The notes under the pieces were generated by a model that was not told where the DNA came from, did no database searches, and was given only the letters and a program-made list of their open reading frames with translations. Of a DNA stretch of 8,194 nucleotides, positions 6,019-8,194 are shown one piece after another. Both the position numbers and the translations under genes were made by a program. This stretch comes from Methanobacteriota archaeon (GTDB taxonomy: Archaea > Thermoplasmatota > Thermoplasmata > RBG-16-68-12), in assembly GCA_005879045.1 (NCBI GenBank), contig VBLV01000186.1, positions 1-8,194 on the forward strand, written 5' to 3'. Within the stretch, counting starts at the first letter, position 1. The number at the start of each line of letters is the position of its first letter.

Positions 6019-6588
6019 TCAGAGCCGGGCGATCCACGGATGGCCCGGGTGGCAGGTTTCCAAGGCGTGTTTCAGCCAACGGCGCGGTTCGGCCCGCAAG
6101 CGGGGTCGGATGAGATCGAGATCCCGGGCGTCCTTCGCTCCCGAGGCTTTGGCCTTGAACAACAAGACAATCTCGGGAACGAGGAACGGGACGCCAGCGG
6201 AGGTCCTCATTCCGATGCGGTCGAGCCGCCGTGTGATGGCGGGATTCCTTCGGAACTGCCAGCTTGCGCCGGACGACTCGTTGAGCAAGAACTCGACGCG
6301 GGCGCGGGTCTCCGAAGTCGCGTGGACCTCGTGAACCGGGAGATTGAGCCATTCCCCGTCGGGCCACGGAAGCAGCCGGCCATCGACGACCTGCTCGAAC
6401 GCCCATGCCGCGAGATGCGTCCGGAGTTTGGCCTGGTCGTTTCGAAGGACCGAGACGTCGATGTCGTCGTGCTCCCGTGTCTCGCGCCCCAGGAAGATAT
6501 CGATCGCCCATCCTCCGGCGATGTACCAGGGGCGCGGAAACCCTCGCATCAGTCTGGCAACTTCGAGGACGGGGCCAAACGTCGGCAT
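6019..6588 (-). CDS. Nucleotidyltransferase-fold protein, aminoglycoside 2''-adenylyltransferase-like
   Basis: Member of the Pol-beta-like nucleotidyltransferase superfamily, which moves a nucleotide from NTP to a hydroxyl. From ATG 6588 the product has 189 residues. The signature is IAGGWAIDIFLGRETREHDD at 23-42 continuing IDVSV, giving the GG pair (25-26) and the catalytic D42-x-D44. A further acidic strand (ARVEFLL) and the late motif PEIVLLFKAKASGAKDARDL match the layout of ANT(2'')-like enzymes. The superfamily also includes antibiotic-modifying enzymes, toxins and uncharacterised housekeeping enzymes, so resistance is possible but unproven. An earlier GTG at 6612 would add eight residues and overlap the upstream gene by 16 nt. 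ATG 6588 is preferred because the conserved domain begins soon after it. It lies eight bases after the stop of the TIM-barrel gene, so the two are probably co-transcribed. Confidence 0.86.
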   Translation of the reverse strand: MPTFGPVLEVARLMRGFPRPWYIAGGWAIDIFLGRETREHDDIDVSVLRNDQAKLRTHLAAWAFEQVVDGRLLPWPDGEWLNLPVHEVHATSETRARVEFLLNESSGASWQFRRNPAITRRLDRIGMRTSAGVPFLVPEIVLLFKAKASGAKDARDLDLIRPRLRAEPRRWLKHALETCHPGHPWIARL

Positions 6589-6596
6589 GGTCCGGT

Positions 6597-7334
6597 CTAT
6601 TCCTTCGTCCACCGTCGCATCTTACGGAGGCACGCCCGTCGGTCGTCCGGGATTCCTTTGAAGATTTCGAGGGTGACAGGGCCGTCGTATCCGCGGGCCT
6701 TCAGCGCCTTCGCATCTCGCTCGAGATCGATCGTTCCCTTCCCGAACGGCAAATGTTCGTCGCCGGTCTCGCCGTGCCCTCCGTGGTTGTCGTGCATGTG
6801 CACGAGTCCGAGGCGGTCGGCGAGTGCCGCGAGGTAGGTCCGCGCACCGTCCGTCCGATTGTCGAGATGCGCGTGTCCGATGTCCAGGCAGGACCGCAGG
6901 TCCGGCACCGCGTCGAGGACCGTCCGCATGACCTCCGGCGACTCGTCGACGTTCTCCACGGTCACGACCGCACCCCGGTTCGACGCGGCTCGGACGAGGT
7001 CGGCGAACCACGACGCCTTCGTCTCCGGCGAGATCCGCGGCGCGGACCTTGCCTCCATGAAATGTGCGTTGAAGACATGGATCCCCACCGGCTCGAGCAC
7101 GTCGATGAAGCCGACGAACCGGGCGAGGTCGGCCTGGTGGAAGTGCGACGGCGGGAGATGGGCGGTGAACAGGGGGAGGCGCTTCGCGAGGGCCTCCGCT
7201 TCCGCCGCCAACTTCGTCGGCTCCCACGTGAGCCACGTCAGATCGAGCTCCGCGTAATCGAAGCCGGATTCGCGCAGCTCTTCGACCTGTTTCGGGAATG
7301 GCTCGCGGCTGTACGTCGATCCGCCGATACGCAC
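6597..7334 (-). CDS. TIM-barrel protein of the sugar-phosphate isomerase / endonuclease IV superfamily
   Basis: A 245-residue AP_endonuc_2-type barrel. This superfamily covers sugar isomerases and epimerases and the DNA repair enzyme endonuclease IV. Barrel strands carry polar residues at the C-terminal ends: AELDL (Glu29), FTAHLPPSH (His59), VFNAHFM (His91), VTVENVDES (Glu127), CLDIGHAH (Asp151, His154), LVHMHDN (His179), GDEHLPFGKG (Asp192, His194) and VTLEIF (Glu223). Read against endonuclease IV from memory, these line up with its nine metal ligands, including the DxxH and DxH pairs. The protein is somewhat shorter than endonuclease IV (about 280 residues) and its opening GGSTYSREPF differs from the usual GxH start, so a sugar isomerase/epimerase remains the default call. 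The start is GTG 7334 with no Shine-Dalgarno, and a TATA-like element about 26 bases upstream suggests a leaderless transcript. It heads a two-gene unit with the nucleotidyltransferase. Confidence 0.87.
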   Translation of the reverse strand: MRIGGSTYSREPFPKQVEELRESGFDYAELDLTWLTWEPTKLAAEAEALAKRLPLFTAHLPPSHFHQADLARFVGFIDVLEPVGIHVFNAHFMEARSAPRISPETKASWFADLVRAASNRGAVVTVENVDESPEVMRTVLDAVPDLRSCLDIGHAHLDNRTDGARTYLAALADRLGLVHMHDNHGGHGETGDEHLPFGKGTIDLERDAKALKARGYDGPVTLEIFKGIPDDRRACLRKMRRWTKE

Positions 7335-7356
7335 GGCCGCACGAACCAGCCGGCCG

Positions 7357-7370
7357 GTATAAGATTTGCC
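7357..7370 (-). promoter_or_regulatory. Archaeal BRE/TATA-like promoter of the TIM-barrel gene, possibly shared with the divergent exporter gene
   Basis: On the minus strand GGCAAA (BRE-like) is followed by TCTTATAC. The TTATA core at 7362-7358 is centred about 26 bases before GTG 7334, the spacing expected if transcription starts at or next to the start codon. On the plus strand the same bases read GGTATAAGA, also TATA-like, about 48 bases before the exporter GTG. The assignment rests on composition and spacing only. Confidence 0.45.
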
Positions 7371-7407
7371 GCGCGCGTTTCATGAGGGCCGTTGCAATGG
7401 CCTCGGC

Positions 7408-8019
7408 GTGGTCCTGGAGATCCTCTGGGCGATCCTGGCCGGCGCCGGAATCGGTCTCTCCCTCGCGGCGCCGCCCGGGCCCGTGAACGCGATCATCGCG
7501 TCCCAGACCGTCACCCGATCGTGGCGCGCGGGATTCCTGGTCGGCATGGGCGCGACGACCGCGGACACGATCTTCCTCGCCGTGTCCGTCGCCGCGCACT
7601 CGGCGGTCGTGAGCATCCAAGGATGGGTCCCTTTCATCGCCCTCCTCGGGGCCGGCCTGATGGCGTACTTCGCCTGGAACACGGTCCGGGCGTTGCGACG
7701 CGCGGCCGACATCGTGGAATCGAAGCCGGAGGAGCACGCGAAATCCTACGCGACCGGCTTGAGCGTGAACATCACGAGCCCCTATCCGATCCTGTGGTGG
7801 CTCACCGCCGGCCTCGTCTTGATCGACCAACTCGGTCCCGCAGTCTTGGTCGGATTCTTCTCGGGCCTCCTCCTCTGGATTTCGGTCTTCCCGCTCGCCC
7901 TGCGCGAGGCCCAACGCCGCATCGCGCGCACGTATCAAGCGGTCCTCGTGTTCTCGATCGTGTGCCTCGCTGCCTTCGCCGCCTGGCTCGTGTGGTCTGC
8001 GGTTGCGGTCCTCCTCTGA
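7408..8019 (+). CDS. LysE/RhtB-family amino-acid exporter
   Basis: Membrane transporter of the LysE/RhtB type, expected to export an amino acid or related small molecule across the cytoplasmic membrane. The 203-residue product is normal family length. Helix 1 (about 5-28) contains the signature AAPPGPVNA with the Pro-Pro-Gly-Pro at 22-25. Helix 2 (about 40-62) carries GMGATTADT, with Asp53 in the family's conserved position. Helix 3 spans about 72-93, followed by a charged loop (RRAADIVESKPEEHAKS). The second half begins with the matching signature GLSVNITSPYPILWW (117-131), followed by about three more helices to the end. GTG 7408 is chosen because the hydrophobic sequence starts there; the frame is open to TTG 7366 but the added residues look non-coding. 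The ATG at 7382 is in a different frame. There is no strong Shine-Dalgarno. The substrate cannot be told from sequence. Confidence 0.9.
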   Translation: MVLEILWAILAGAGIGLSLAAPPGPVNAIIASQTVTRSWRAGFLVGMGATTADTIFLAVSVAAHSAVVSIQGWVPFIALLGAGLMAYFAWNTVRALRRAADIVESKPEEHAKSYATGLSVNITSPYPILWWLTAGLVLIDQLGPAVLVGFFSGLLLWISVFPLALREAQRRIARTYQAVLVFSIVCLAAFAAWLVWSAVAVLL

Positions 8020-8022
8020 GAC

Positions 8023-8194
8023 TTACCAGCCGAGACGCAAGTGCTCCGTCAGCCGGATTTCGCGGGATGCGCCCGCCACCCCGAACGCTGGGATGCGCGG
8101 AGCCGCGACCGCGAAGTCGTCTATCGTCGTCTGGTCTGGGGGCACGGCGGCATACCATTCCGACGTCCCGGTGTCGAGCCGGTGGATGAGGACG
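8023..8194 (-). CDS. C-terminal fragment of an unidentified protein, cut by window edge
   Basis: The minus strand is open from the window edge to a TAA at 8025-8023, giving 56 residues that begin VLIHRLDTGTSEWYAAVPPD and end REIRLTEHLRLGW. Codons have GC-rich third positions like the neighbouring genes, and the frame ends three bases from the convergent exporter stop, as expected in this tightly packed region. I do not recognise a family. The short length means it could still be a chance open frame, but no other reading of these 172 bases looks better. Confidence 0.55.
   Translation of the reverse strand, partial: VLIHRLDTGTSEWYAAVPPDQTTIDDFAVAAPRIPAFGVAGASREIRLTEHLRLGW

Noticed and set aside
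7382..7384. ATG upstream of the exporter gene
   Set aside because: It is in a different frame from the LysE-like sequence and opens a Trp/Ser/Arg-rich reading with no membrane segments.
1..8194. Search by eye for tRNA, rRNA, CRISPR repeats, transposase genes and long direct repeats
   Set aside because: Nothing convincing was seen. The window is densely coding, with gaps of about 100 bases or less.

Overview
The window looks like chromosomal DNA of a GC-rich archaeon, most likely an uncultured member of the Thermoplasmatota (Euryarchaeota). The main evidence is a family B DNA polymerase of the archaea-specific PolB2 type. Supporting signs are an archaeal-style TATA element about 26 bases before a probably leaderless gene, and a mixture of Shine-Dalgarno-led and leaderless starts. 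The phylum is inferred from gene content and was not tested by a search.

Layout. (1) Bases 1-1405, plus strand: the nearly complete gene for the large subunit of exonuclease VII (xseA, its 5' end cut by the window edge), overlapping by ATGA with the small subunit gene xseB. (2) Bases 1509-5079, minus strand: a probable operon read as small helical protein of unknown function, GNAT acetyltransferase, PolB2 DNA polymerase, VOC-fold protein. The first three are linked by overlaps (14 nt, then TGATG). (3) Bases 5105-6013, plus strand: a class I SAM-dependent methyltransferase, divergent from the operon across only 25 bases. (4) Bases 6019-7334, minus strand: a TIM-barrel protein of the sugar-phosphate isomerase/endonuclease IV superfamily, followed by an ANT-like nucleotidyltransferase. 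(5) Bases 7408-8019, plus strand: a LysE/RhtB exporter, divergent from the TIM-barrel gene across one TATA-like element. (6) Bases 8023-8194, minus strand: the C-terminal end of an unidentified gene.

How the genes fit together. Exonuclease VII (single-strand DNA degradation) and PolB2 (catalytic and proofreading motifs altered; the crenarchaeal homologue is linked to damage tolerance) make this a DNA-maintenance neighbourhood, though the two units are convergent and need not be co-regulated. The most interesting unit is the PolB2 operon with its small helical protein and acetyltransferase. Both the acetyltransferase and the 5' end of polB2 are broken by an apparent one-base insertion, each placeable in a G run of the coding strand. 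Removing one G from each run restores complete family-like proteins and a TGATG stop-start overlap, so assembly error is the first suspect. I see no rRNA, tRNA, CRISPR array or insertion sequence.
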